Below are positions 23,948-31,775 of a DNA stretch of 38,343 nt, one piece after another. The translations under genes were made by a program, and so were the position numbers. The notes below the pieces were generated by a model that saw only the letters and a program-made list of their open reading frames with translations, ran no database searches and was not told the DNA's origin. How positions within the stretch are numbered: position 1 is the first letter of the stretch; every line of letters starts with the position of its first letter. Origin of the DNA: Verrucomicrobiota bacterium (GTDB lineage: Bacteria > Verrucomicrobiota > Verrucomicrobiia > Opitutales > Opitutaceae); assembly GCA_030832235.1 (NCBI GenBank), contig JAURJO010000110.1:1-38343 (forward strand), written 5' to 3'.

Positions 23948-24582
23948 TGTCTCCGTGGAGACGCGCCCGGGAGGTTGGGGTCCTGCCTCCGGCGCTGCCG
24001 GTGAAGGGTGACGTTGATGGTGTTGGGCTCCACGCCGAGCACCTGGGCGATTTCCTTGGTCGAGTAGCCGAGCGACCGCAGATTGCCGATCATCCCGGAG
24101 CGGGAGAGCCTTTGCGTGGGTGCCGGCTGGGATTGTTGCTCCTGCAGCAGTGTCCCCGCCAGGCGCGAGATGAATTCTTCCTCCGGGCGCACCCCGGAAT
24201 CGGCCGGAACGGTGAGGCCGATGTAATACAGGCACGGCAGGTCGGTTTTGGGACGGATCCGAGCAGCCCAGACTCGCGCGAGAAACTTCTTTCCCGCCTT
24301 GGTCACGTTCTCGAGCTCACCGCACCATCCCGTCGGCGCCGCGGAGATCGCTCGGCGAATTTCGCGGAGTTGCCCTTCTGGAAAATCCCGCCGAACCAGC
24401 AGGCGTGGCGTCAGGCTGAGCACTTCCCGCTCCTCCCAGCCGTAAACCCGCGTGAAGGCTTGGTTCACGTAGACAAGCGTGTTGTCCCGGTTGGCAACGG
24501 TTGCCGAATACGGAAACTCCTCCAGGATCTTTCCCAGCCGAGAACCGCGGATCGCCACGTTCTGCGCACGAATTTCGGGCAT
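23944..24582 (-). CDS. PAS domain regulator with C-terminal helix-turn-helix
   Basis: A 212-residue cytoplasmic regulator. Residues about 15-130 form a PAS domain (ILEEFPYSATVANRDNTLVY near the start, VNQAFTRVYGWEEREVL, and FLARVWAARI with a following strand). It lacks the GxNCRFLQ motif of LOV light sensors, so its ligand is unknown. Residues about 160-200 hold SRSGMIGNLRSLGYSTKEIA followed by VLGVEPNTINVTLHRQRRR, a LuxR/GerE-type DNA-binding helix-turn-helix. A TTG at 24597 would add five residues; the ATG at 24582 is preferred but has no clear Shine-Dalgarno. It is coupled to the small protein downstream. A short AT-richer stretch around 24598-24645 may hold its promoter. Confidence 0.82.
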   Translation of the reverse strand: MPEIRAQNVAIRGSRLGKILEEFPYSATVANRDNTLVYVNQAFTRVYGWEEREVLSLTPRLLVRRDFPEGQLREIRRAISAAPTGWCGELENVTKAGKKFLARVWAARIRPKTDLPCLYYIGLTVPADSGVRPEEEFISRLAGTLLQEQQSQPAPTQRLSRSGMIGNLRSLGYSTKEIAQVLGVEPNTINVTLHRQRRRQDPNLPGASPRRQ

Positions 24583-25255
24583 GTGTTCTGAAGCCAATCT
24601 CTAGCTTTTATGACTGGAAGGATAGGATTCTTACATTGACTTTCATCGGTCGTCCGAGGGGGGAAGGGGTTTCCGGTGATGTCACGCCGGGCAAGGGGCG
24701 TTGCTCCGAATGGAGTTTTGCGACGGTCGCAGGGAGGTGGTTTTTGAATTCGGAGCGGGCAGCACAATTCGGGGCGATTTGCCTCATCGAGGCCACGGGT
24801 GCTCCGGCGTACTCAACAGAGGTTCGACGCGAAGGGTTCCGGAAAGTTTCCGGGCGGCGGGCAGCGACGGATGAACCCGGGATCGTATCGGTTCCTGATG
24901 ATCGTTCAAGGTCCCTTGGTCTGGAATCGCGTGAGGTCGGTCGCGGCGGCGTCACGTTTCGCCGGAGACAGGAAAACCTTCGCCCCCCGGAGCTTCGTTT
25001 CGGCGGCGAGCAAGCTTTCAGGGAGCTGGTCGCGCGGCCTGAGCATAGCTGTTGGAGCAGCGTGTCGCCGGCCTACCTCACGACCGAGGCGCCCCGCCCG
25101 CTGAGGAGCATTCGGCTGAGGTAGCTTTTTTTGGCGGAGCCGGTGACTGCGCTTGCACCGTGCTGGTGTCCGCAGGGCCGGGCGCCGCTTCGATCCGCAC
25201 GCGGGGATTGCCAAGCGCGCGGCTGCTCCTGCTACTGGCGGGCCTGTTTTCGCGC
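24583..25255. other. Long intergenic region before purK
   Basis: A stretch of 673 bases between divergent transcripts. The first 60 bases are AT-richer than the surroundings and may carry promoters. Open frames on both strands translate to sequence without hydrophobic pattern or motif. A run of seven T at about 25128-25134 has no convincing stem before it. I see no RNA gene. Confidence 0.4.
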
Positions 25256-26443
25256 ATGTCTTCCGCCGCTTCCGTAACTTCCGCCGTTCCCTCCGGCGCC
25301 AACGCGCGCCTCGGCATCATCGGGGGCGGGCAGCTTGCGCGCATGACCGCGCTTGCGGCCGCGCCTCTGGGGGTGGATGTGACGGTGATCGAGAAGGCGC
25401 CGCTTAGCCCGGGAGCACAGGTCGTGCACCGATCGGTGACGGGCGACTGGTCCGATCCCTTGGTGCTCGCGCGCTTCGCGCAGGGGCTGGACGTGATCAC
25501 CCTGGAGAACGAGTTCATCGACGCCGGACTCCTGCGCGGACTCGAGGAGACGGGGGTGCCGGTTTTCCCGACGTGGGGCACGATGTCGCTCACGCAGGAC
25601 AAGCTCATCCAGAAGCGCACGCTGGCGTCCGCCGGACTGCCGGTGCCGGATTTCCGCGAAGTCGCATCTCCGGCTGATATCGTCGTCGCGGGCGCCGAGT
25701 TCGGGTGGCCGCTGGTGCTCAAAGCCCGGCGCAACGGATACGACGGCAAAGGCAATTTCACCCTTCGTTCGGCGGCCGATGTCCCCGCGGGCTGGGAGAA
25801 GCTCGGCGGCGGGCGCGTCGCGCTCTACGTCGAGGCGTTCTGGCCGTTCCAGTCGGAATTGGCCGCGATCGTGACACGCGGACGCAACGGTGAGTCGGTC
25901 ACTTATCCGGTGGTGGAAACGATCCAGCGCGACCACATCTGTCACGAGGTGCTCGCGCCCGCGCCGGTTGCGGCGTCGATCGCCGCGCGGGCGGCCGATG
26001 TAGCGGGACGCGCGGTCGCGGCGGTGGGCGCCGTGGGGAGCTTCGGTGTCGAGATGTTCCTTTCGGCCGACGGCCGCCTCGCGGTGAACGAGCTTGCGCC
26101 GCGGGTGCACAACTCCGGCCACTACACGATCGAGGGCTGCGTGTGCTCCCAGTTCGAGAACCACGTGCGCGCCGTGCTCGGCTGGCCGCTGGGTCGGCCG
26201 GACCTCGTCGCGCCGGCGGTCGTGATGGTCAACCTGCTCGGCACGCGTTCGGGCACCGGACGCGCGGAAGGCCTCGCGGCGGCCCTCGCGGTCGAGGATG
26301 CCCACGTGCACCTTTACGGCAAGGCGACCGCGGGCGCCGGGCGCAAACTCGGCCACGTCACGGCCCGGGGCCGTGACCTCGCAGAGGCGCGCGAGCGCGC
26401 GCGGCGCGCGGCGGCCGCCATCACCTTCGGAGATTCCTTATGA
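25256..26443 (+). CDS. purK: N5-carboxyaminoimidazole ribonucleotide synthase
   Basis: Uses ATP and bicarbonate to carboxylate aminoimidazole ribonucleotide in purine synthesis. The 395-residue protein has the family N-terminus LGIIGGGQLARMTALAA (about residues 18-34), the ATP-grasp lysine region WPLVLKARRNGYDGKGNF, EAFWPFQSELAAIVTR and the signature NELAPRVHNSGHYTIEGC. The ATG at 25256 gives a normal length; the same frame is open about 200 bases upstream but without family sequence. The gene overlaps purE by four bases (ATGA), the classic purK-purE order here being K before E. No Shine-Dalgarno is obvious before the ATG. Confidence 0.95.
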   Translation: MSSAASVTSAVPSGANARLGIIGGGQLARMTALAAAPLGVDVTVIEKAPLSPGAQVVHRSVTGDWSDPLVLARFAQGLDVITLENEFIDAGLLRGLEETGVPVFPTWGTMSLTQDKLIQKRTLASAGLPVPDFREVASPADIVVAGAEFGWPLVLKARRNGYDGKGNFTLRSAADVPAGWEKLGGGRVALYVEAFWPFQSELAAIVTRGRNGESVTYPVVETIQRDHICHEVLAPAPVAASIAARAADVAGRAVAAVGAVGSFGVEMFLSADGRLAVNELAPRVHNSGHYTIEGCVCSQFENHVRAVLGWPLGRPDLVAPAVVMVNLLGTRSGTGRAEGLAAALAVEDAHVHLYGKATAGAGRKLGHVTARGRDLAEARERARRAAAAITFGDSL

Positions 26444-26955
26444 AAAAGAACCCGCGTCCCCTCGTCGGCATCATCATGGGCAGCGACTCGGACTGGCCCA
26501 CCATGGAGGCCGCCTGGCAGGTCTGCACCGAGTTCGGCGTGCCCTGCGAGACGCGCGTGGTCTCGGCTCACCGCACGCCCGACGACATGTTCGAGTACGC
26601 CAAGACAGCCCAGCGGCGCGGGCTGCGGGTGATCATCGCCGGGGCGGGCGGCGCCGCGCACCTGCCCGGCATGGTCGCCAGCCAGACCACGTTGCCGGTG
26701 GTTGGCGTGCCGGTGGAGAGCAAGAGCCTCAAGGGTCTCGATTCGCTGCTTTCGATCGTGCAGATGCCCGGCGGCATCCCCGTCGCCACGGTCGCCATCG
26801 GCGGCGGGCGCAACGCCGGCTTGCTCGCCGTCTCGATCCTGGCGCTGGGCGATGCACGGTTGACCGCCCGTCTCGCGGCCTTCCGCCGGAAGCTCGCGGC
26901 CGAGTCGCGCGCGCGCGGGCGGAAGCTCCAGGGCCGCGTGGCGGGCGTGGTTTGA
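26440..26955 (+). CDS. purE: N5-carboxyaminoimidazole ribonucleotide mutase, class I
   Basis: Converts N5-CAIR, made by the upstream enzyme, to CAIR in purine synthesis. The 171-residue protein carries GIIMGSDSDWPTMEAA (about residues 10-25), VVSAHRTPDDMF with the conserved His, and IIAGAGGAAHLPGMVAS, the full class I set. Length and order are as expected for the bacterial octameric enzyme. Its ATG overlaps the purK stop, so the two proteins are made together. The C-terminal 25 residues are Arg-rich and extend slightly past the core. Confidence 0.96.
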   Translation: MKKNPRPLVGIIMGSDSDWPTMEAAWQVCTEFGVPCETRVVSAHRTPDDMFEYAKTAQRRGLRVIIAGAGGAAHLPGMVASQTTLPVVGVPVESKSLKGLDSLLSIVQMPGGIPVATVAIGGGRNAGLLAVSILALGDARLTARLAAFRRKLAAESRARGRKLQGRVAGVV

Positions 26956-27001
26956 ACGGCCGACCGGCCGCATCTTTCCTTCCCGGCGAGCGTCTGGCCC
27001 G

Positions 27002-27568
27002 ATGGACGCAATCCCTCGCATGGATGAAACCGCGACGAAAGACTTGGTCGACCTGGTGCGCCGCGCGCAGCGCGGCGACGAGTCGGCTTTGCACGAGCTC
27101 ATCGTCGCCTACCAGAACCGGGTGGCGGGGTTCGTGTTCGCGATCACCAACCGTCGTGACCAGGTGGAGGACCTTTCCCAGCAGGTTTTCATCAAGATGG
27201 TGCGGGCCATCGGTGGTCTGCAGGCGCCTTCCCAGTTTGAGTCGTGGCTGTTCCGACTCGCGCGCAACACCTGCATCGACCAGCTGCGCCGGCAGAAGCT
27301 GCGCCGCATCTTCCTGCCCTTCGCGGAGGAGCACGAGAACATCGCCGAGCCGGCCGGGGCGGTGGACACCGAGGAGCTGGACGCGTTGCGGCATGCGCTC
27401 GCCCAGCTCCGGCCGCAGGACCGCGCATTGCTCGCCCTCGTGCAGGAAGGGCGGAGCCACGCCGAGATCGCCGTGGTCCTCGCGACCAGCGTGGCGGCAG
27501 TGAAGGCTCGCCTGCACCGGGCGCGGGAACATCTTCGTGAGCACTACCAATCCAATCATGAACCCTGA
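27002..27568 (+). CDS. ECF-type RNA polymerase sigma factor
   Basis: A 188-residue sigma-70-family factor that should direct RNA polymerase to a stress or envelope regulon. Region 2 runs from about residue 15 to 95 and includes AYQNRVAGFVFAITNRRDQVE, DLSQQVFIKMVRAIGGL and SWLFRLARNTCIDQLRRQK. Region 4 (about 130-180) has LRPQDRALLALVQEGRSHAE then VAAVKARLHRAREHLREHY. The ATG at 27002 is used; an in-frame ATG at 27020 is also possible. It overlaps the next gene by 11 bases and that gene overlaps a third by four. Such overlaps suggest a sigma factor with partner membrane proteins that control it, but the partners are not recognisable anti-sigma factors. Confidence 0.9.
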   Translation: MDAIPRMDETATKDLVDLVRRAQRGDESALHELIVAYQNRVAGFVFAITNRRDQVEDLSQQVFIKMVRAIGGLQAPSQFESWLFRLARNTCIDQLRRQKLRRIFLPFAEEHENIAEPAGAVDTEELDALRHALAQLRPQDRALLALVQEGRSHAEIAVVLATSVAAVKARLHRAREHLREHYQSNHEP

Positions 27569-27929
27569 GGAAAAAGCCTGGGACGATCTGCGGGCCGCCG
27601 CTTCCTCTCGGCTCCGGCCGGGCTTCGCCCGCGGCGTCCTGCGGGCGGCCCGCGGGCCGGGCGCGGGCGCGTGGGTCGCGCTGCGGAGTTCCGCCGCGGC
27701 CTGCCTGCGGCCCGGTTTCGCCGCGCGGGTCGTGCGCGCCGCGCGCGCCGCCGCGGCCGGGCCGTCCTACGCCAGCCAGCTGGCCTTGAGCGCCGTCACC
27801 GCCGCCCTGTGCCTCGCGGCAGTGCTGCTCCTGCATCAGCGCAACCAGCGGCTGGCCGACGAACGCAACCTCGCCGAGTGGCGCGCCATCGTGGCGTTCG
27901 CCCAGGAGATCGACGTGCACGGACGATGA
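27558..27929 (+). CDS. Small single-pass membrane protein with an internal 31-residue duplication, ECF sigma partner
   Basis: A 123-residue protein. Residues 7-37 and 38-68 are two copies of one unit: both begin AW, have LR four positions later and contain LRPGFA followed by a V.RAAR pattern. Residues about 72-94 form one transmembrane segment (QLALSAVTAALCLAAVLLLH), and a short tail of about 29 residues follows. The duplicated unit would lie in the cytoplasm, where the overlapping sigma factor is, so it may hold the sigma factor at the membrane (inference). The ATG at 27558 is chosen because it is preceded by the sigma gene's end and begins MNPEEKAWDD; its end overlaps the next gene (ATGA). 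I know of no named family for it. Confidence 0.72.
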   Translation: MNPEEKAWDDLRAAASSRLRPGFARGVLRAARGPGAGAWVALRSSAAACLRPGFAARVVRAARAAAAGPSYASQLALSAVTAALCLAAVLLLHQRNQRLADERNLAEWRAIVAFAQEIDVHGR

Positions 27930-28561
27930 GCCAGCGTGTGTTCGTCGCTCTGCTCACCGTCGGCGTGTTCGCCGCCGGCTACGGCGCCCGGCTCCTCACC
28001 GAGCCTTCGCAGCCGGTGCCGCCGGCCCCGCCGTCCCTCGCGCGGGAATTCGCGCCCGCGGTGACGACGGGTAGCGGCGGTGAGCAGCGCCAGCGGCAAC
28101 TCGATCGCGCGCGGCTCGTGGCGGAGATCCAAAAGCTCCGCCCGCAGATCGAGGCCTACAGCGCCCAGATGCAGGAGATCGACACCGAGTTCGACCGCGA
28201 ATTTCTCCGACTCCTGCGCGAGGACCAGCGAGAGCGTTACAGCGCCAGCCAGCGCAAGGTCGCCGAGCGCGACGCCAAGCGCGCCGGTTCGCGCGAGCCG
28301 CTCTCCGACGAGGAGATCTTCCGCGAGCAGGACCGCTCGATGACTTGGGTCTACTGGAAGGTAACCGTCACCCCGCGTCTCGAGATGCTCACCCGCGCCT
28401 GCCAGCTCGACGCCGTCCAGCAGAACGACACCCGCGCACTGCTGGTCCTTCGCCGCTCCAAGTTCATGGCGCTCTTCGACTCGACCCCGCACCTCGGCAT
28501 CCGCCTGAGCGGGCTGGCGCCGTTGATCGAGCGCGTGGCGACGCCTCCCGCTGCGCGCTGA
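27926..28561 (+). CDS. Membrane-anchored periplasmic coiled-coil protein, third gene of the sigma unit
   Basis: A 211-residue protein. Residues about 5-24 are hydrophobic (VFVALLTVGVFAAGYGARLL), a signal anchor or signal peptide, followed by a Pro-rich linker. Residues about 55-120 are charged and helical (QLDRARLVAEIQKLRPQIEA and onward to LLREDQRERYSASQRK), resembling the helices of Spy/CpxP-like or CnrR-like envelope sensors, in which an LT..Q..RY pattern recurs. The match is weak, so the family is not assigned. The overlap with the previous gene implies coupled translation. A sensor that signals through the small membrane protein to the sigma factor would fit this layout. Confidence 0.7.
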   Translation: MSQRVFVALLTVGVFAAGYGARLLTEPSQPVPPAPPSLAREFAPAVTTGSGGEQRQRQLDRARLVAEIQKLRPQIEAYSAQMQEIDTEFDREFLRLLREDQRERYSASQRKVAERDAKRAGSREPLSDEEIFREQDRSMTWVYWKVTVTPRLEMLTRACQLDAVQQNDTRALLVLRRSKFMALFDSTPHLGIRLSGLAPLIERVATPPAAR

Positions 28562-28615
28562 CGTCGCCGTGGTTTTTGGGTGGAGCCGTGCGCGGCCCCC
28601 CGCACAGTGCCGGGC

Positions 28616-30037
28616 ATGCCGAAGTCGCCGCTCGCCGGTCTGAATGTCCTGCTGCTGGAGGACGACACGCTGCTGCGGCGGCGCCTCACCGGTTTCCTCG
28701 AGGCGGAGAAAGCGGAGGTCACCGCCGTCAACACGGTCGCGGCCGCGCGCCGCGCGCTCGAGGACCTGCCTTTCGAGGCGGCGTTGATCGATGTGAACCT
28801 GCCTGACGGCCGCGGCACGGACCTCCTGCGGGACAAGGCTTTCCCTCCGACAACCACGGTGATCGTGATGACCGCCGAGGGTGGGGTGGCGGGCGCGATC
28901 GAGGCGGTGCGGGCCGGGGCGGCCGACTATCTCGTGAAGCCCTTCGACCCGGAGGACTTCGCCGTGCGGTTCGCCCAGGCGCGCCGGCAACGGCAGGATC
29001 GTCGGGCCGACGAGCACCGCCGGGGGCAGGAGAGTGAACTCGTTTTCGGTCCCAGCCTCGCGGGGGTGAGGGAGCAGCTGACGCGGATCACGACCGCGGA
29101 CCGACGCCTGGGCGAAAACCTGCCGCCCGTGCTGATCGAGGGGGAGACGGGGACGGGCAAGACCGCGTTCGCGCGTTGGATCCATCGCAACGGCCCGCGC
29201 GCGGACCAACCCTTGGTCGAGTTGAATTGTTCCGCGCTGCCGGAGTCGCTCGCTGAAGCGGAGTTGTTCGGTCACGAGCGCGGCGCATTCACCGACGCCA
29301 AGGCCGGCCGGATCGGCCTGATGGAGGCGGCCGACGGCGGCACGCTGTTCCTCGACGAACTGCCCAGCCTTGCGCTTGGTTTGCAGGCCAAGCTGCTGAC
29401 CGCGATCGAGGATCGGAAATTGCGCCGCGTCGGAGCCTCGCGCCCGTTGCCTGTCGACGTCCGGATCATCGCCGCGACGAACGCCGATCTCACGGCGCTG
29501 GCCGCCGCCGGGAGTTTTCGCGCCGACCTGATGCATCGGCTCGACTTATTTCGCGTGCGGCTGCCTCCGTTGCGGGAACGCGGCGAGGACATCATCACCC
29601 TGGCCGAGGAGTTGCTCGCGCGCGTTTGCCGTCGCTACGGGCAAAAGCAGCCGGCGATCCCCGCCGCCGGGCGCCGGCGGCTGATGGCCCACCGCTGGCC
29701 GGGAAATGTCCGCGAACTCGCCCACGAAATCGAGCGGGCCGTCGTGCTGGGCGGCGAGGATGCCCTCGCCTTTGCGCACCTCGCGGCTGCGCCGGTCGCG
29801 GGAAGCGTCGCTCGGGATGGCGGTATTTTGCGCCAAGACTTCGTTTTTCCGGAATCGGGTTTCTCTCTGGAAGCCGCGATCGACGAGATGGTCATGCGTG
29901 CCCTGCGGCAGGCGAATGAGAATGTTTCCGCGGCGGCGCGGCTGCTCGGCGTCTCGCGCGATGTGGTGCGCTATCGCTTGAAAACGGTCAGGCCGGAGAA
30001 CGGTTCTGGGGAAAATTCCCCGACGGATGGGAGTTGA
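28616..30037 (+). CDS. NtrC-family sigma54-dependent response regulator
   Basis: A 473-residue activator of sigma54 promoters. The receiver domain (residues 8-120) has acidic D16 and D17, phosphoacceptor D59, T86 and K108. The AAA+ domain has Walker A GETGTGKT (176-183), GAFTDA at 223-228 in place of the usual GAFTGA, Walker B GGTLFLDE (241-248), and the sensor region ATNADL. The C-terminus (about 425-457) is a Fis-type helix-turn-helix with AARLLGVSRDVVRYRLK. The ATG at 28616 fits the receiver start. The histidine kinase at 31776-33170 is the likely partner, two genes downstream. A near-consensus sigma54 site lies 93 bases after its stop. Confidence 0.93.
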   Translation: MPKSPLAGLNVLLLEDDTLLRRRLTGFLEAEKAEVTAVNTVAAARRALEDLPFEAALIDVNLPDGRGTDLLRDKAFPPTTTVIVMTAEGGVAGAIEAVRAGAADYLVKPFDPEDFAVRFAQARRQRQDRRADEHRRGQESELVFGPSLAGVREQLTRITTADRRLGENLPPVLIEGETGTGKTAFARWIHRNGPRADQPLVELNCSALPESLAEAELFGHERGAFTDAKAGRIGLMEAADGGTLFLDELPSLALGLQAKLLTAIEDRKLRRVGASRPLPVDVRIIAATNADLTALAAAGSFRADLMHRLDLFRVRLPPLRERGEDIITLAEELLARVCRRYGQKQPAIPAAGRRRLMAHRWPGNVRELAHEIERAVVLGGEDALAFAHLAAAPVAGSVARDGGILRQDFVFPESGFSLEAAIDEMVMRALRQANENVSAAARLLGVSRDVVRYRLKTVRPENGSGENSPTDGS

Positions 30038-30130
30038 TGGGATTGCCTACCCGAAACCGAGAATATCGTAGATCGGTAAGAAAAACTGTAAGGTAATGAT
30101 GGGTATTGGTTTATGTCGTTTCTTCCTTCT

Positions 30131-30146
30131 TGGCATGCGAGCTGCA
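30131..30146 (+). promoter_or_regulatory. Near-consensus sigma54 (-24/-12) promoter
   Basis: TGGCATGCGAGCTGCA matches the TGGCAYG-N4-TTGCA consensus except for one base (C for the first T of TTGCA), with the GG and GC in the required 12-base register (-24 GG at 30132-30133, -12 GC at 30144-30145). Transcription would start near 30157. It lies just after a sigma54 activator gene. No activator binding palindrome was identified upstream. Confidence 0.6.
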
Positions 30147-30157
30147 AGAGGTGGGGC

Positions 30158-30496
30158 GTGTTCAGGACTTCGCCCAACCTAGTCTGCGTAATCGGGATCG
30201 CCATCGGCGGCGCCTCGTTCGCTTTCGGCGCAGCGGCCCCCGCGGCCGATTCGGCCGCCAAGGCTCCGGCTGAATTGCAGAAGCTGGTCGAACAATCGAA
30301 CCAGCAGCGCGATCGCATGATCGCGGAGCACGATGCTCTCGCGCGTCAGCTGAAGGATGCGAGCGAGGACAAGCGGCGGGAGATTTACGAGAAGATGAGC
30401 GAGCAGAAGAAGGCTTTCGAGGCCGCCCAGAGTGCGCTGCACAAGCGGATCCGCGATGAGCAGCGCGCGCAGCGTTCCCAGCAGCGTCCGCGGTGA
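30158..30496 (+). CDS. Small exported coiled-coil protein
   Basis: A 112-residue protein of unknown function. Residues 1-24 form a signal peptide (hydrophobic VCVIGIAIGGASFAFG), then a short AP-rich linker, then a highly charged helix from about residue 37 to 105 containing LQKLVEQSNQQRDRMIAEHD and later EIYEKMSEQKKAFEAA, and an Arg/Gln-rich tail. The mature part should be a periplasmic coiled coil of about 80 residues. The GTG at 30158 has a strong Shine-Dalgarno (AGAGGTGG at 30147-30154) and puts the signal peptide at the N-terminus; an ATG at 30113 is in frame but is less well placed. It follows the sigma54 site closely and a strong terminator follows the gene. Confidence 0.75.
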   Translation: MFRTSPNLVCVIGIAIGGASFAFGAAAPAADSAAKAPAELQKLVEQSNQQRDRMIAEHDALARQLKDASEDKRREIYEKMSEQKKAFEAAQSALHKRIRDEQRAQRSQQRPR

Positions 30497-30525
30497 TTTT
30501 TTAGTTTAGCGTAATATCAGTCACA

Positions 30526-30561
30526 GGGGGCGGTCGCCGGCGCGACCGCCCCCATGTTTTT
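30526..30561 (+). terminator. Rho-independent terminator
   Basis: A 12-bp perfect GC stem, gggggcggtcgc (30526-30537) / gcgaccgccccc (30542-30553), with loop cggc, then atgttttt. It ends the small coiled-coil gene's transcript. Confidence 0.88.
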
Positions 30562-30634
30562 CCGACCTTTCGTATCGCGTGAACATGGCTTGTCCGAGGG
30601 GCGCCTGCCGCGCAGCCTTCGGGATCCAATCGCC

Positions 30635-31759
30635 TTGAGACTTCCCCTCGGAGCCGCGTTTCCCCTTCTCCTCGCGTCCACCTTGTGCGCGGGAAGGGCG
30701 TCCTCGCCTGCCGTTTCGATTCCGGCCCTGCCCGCGTGGAGCACGTTCGCGTCCGTCGAGTCGGTCTTCGGCTATAAGGACAACCTGCTCCTGAGCTCGG
30801 CTGGCGAGGAGCGGAGCGCGTTGGCGCGGGGAACCGCGGAGATCCTGCTGATGCGCACCCCGACCCAGGCGTTGGAGTACTCCGCTTTCGCGCAAGCCGA
30901 GGGCACCCGGTTCCTTCAGGGCGAGACGGTTCGTAACGAGGCGCGTTTCTGGTTCCGGCAGGAACTCGGTTGGCGTCCGGGACCGCAGTGGGAGCTGCAC
31001 CTCCCGGTCACCGGGTATTTCGATGACAAGGTGTTCGATCAGTCCGACACGGAGGTCGAGCGTCTCACCGCGGTGCTGCGGGTCCTCGGGGCGGTGGCGG
31101 GTCCCACCCTTCGCTGGGATTTTCATCGCATCGCGTGGCTGGAGGTGAGTGCCGCGGCGCAGCGCGACGTGTACGCCGACGGCAGCAACGACGGTTGGAC
31201 GCGCCATGGCGGCTTGCGCCTCAACGTTTCGCTTTCTCGTGGTTGGGAAGCCGGGGCCGGGGTGAACTCGCGCCGGCGGGCATTTGATTCGCGCGAACAA
31301 TACTCTGCCTCCGGGCGCATCCTGCCGGGATCCTCCCTGCGTTCCCGGGAAGAGGAGTATGAAATCAGGATGGCGCGAAAGTGGGGAACGGCGGAATCGT
31401 GGAAGTGCGGGCTCCGATGCGCATTCCTCGATTATCGCGACAACGGCTCAGGCTACTTCGACCGTCGTGAAGGGCAGGCCGAGCCCGAGCTCGAGTGGAG
31501 GCCCGCGGGTTGGCGCCTGCTGCTGCGCGCGGCCGCCCGGCGCGTGGAATTCGGGACCCAGACCGTCGGTATCGGACTCAATCCCGCGCCGCGCATCCGC
31601 GACGAGTACGAAGCCGAGGTTCGGGTGGAGCGGAAATTTTCCGAGAAATGGAGCCTGGTCGGCGGGTTCCGCTGGGAGCGCGCGCGGTCCAACGAGCGCG
31701 TCGCGTCCTACGAGGTGAACGAAGGCTTGCTAGGCGCGCGTTGGAGTTGGGAGAGATAG
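30635..31759 (+). CDS. Putative outer-membrane beta-barrel protein
   Basis: A 374-residue protein with a signal peptide (about residues 1-20, hydrophobic GAAFPLLLASTLCAG) and then alternating strand-like segments such as YSAFAQAEGTRFL, QWELHLPVTGYFDD, RWDFHRIAWLEVSAAAQ and WKCGLRCAFLDYRD, closing with GLLGARWSWER. The pattern fits an outer-membrane barrel of about 14-16 strands; no named family is recognised. An ATG at 30554 is in frame, but it lies in the T-run of the preceding terminator. The TTG at 30635 puts the signal peptide at the start and is preferred. The next gene, a histidine kinase, begins 16 bases after its stop, so both may be in one transcript. Confidence 0.7.
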   Translation: MRLPLGAAFPLLLASTLCAGRASSPAVSIPALPAWSTFASVESVFGYKDNLLLSSAGEERSALARGTAEILLMRTPTQALEYSAFAQAEGTRFLQGETVRNEARFWFRQELGWRPGPQWELHLPVTGYFDDKVFDQSDTEVERLTAVLRVLGAVAGPTLRWDFHRIAWLEVSAAAQRDVYADGSNDGWTRHGGLRLNVSLSRGWEAGAGVNSRRRAFDSREQYSASGRILPGSSLRSREEEYEIRMARKWGTAESWKCGLRCAFLDYRDNGSGYFDRREGQAEPELEWRPAGWRLLLRAAARRVEFGTQTVGIGLNPAPRIRDEYEAEVRVERKFSEKWSLVGGFRWERARSNERVASYEVNEGLLGARWSWER

Positions 31760-31775
31760 CGGTGCTGCCGCCGCG

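Noticed and set aside
24583..25214. Small open frames on both strands before purK
   Set aside because: No motif, signal or hydrophobic pattern, and no overlap or spacing that would support translation.
27836..29536. Minus-strand open frame of 566 codons opposite the sigma54 regulator
   Set aside because: No domain; the plus strand has full receiver, AAA+ and helix-turn-helix motifs.
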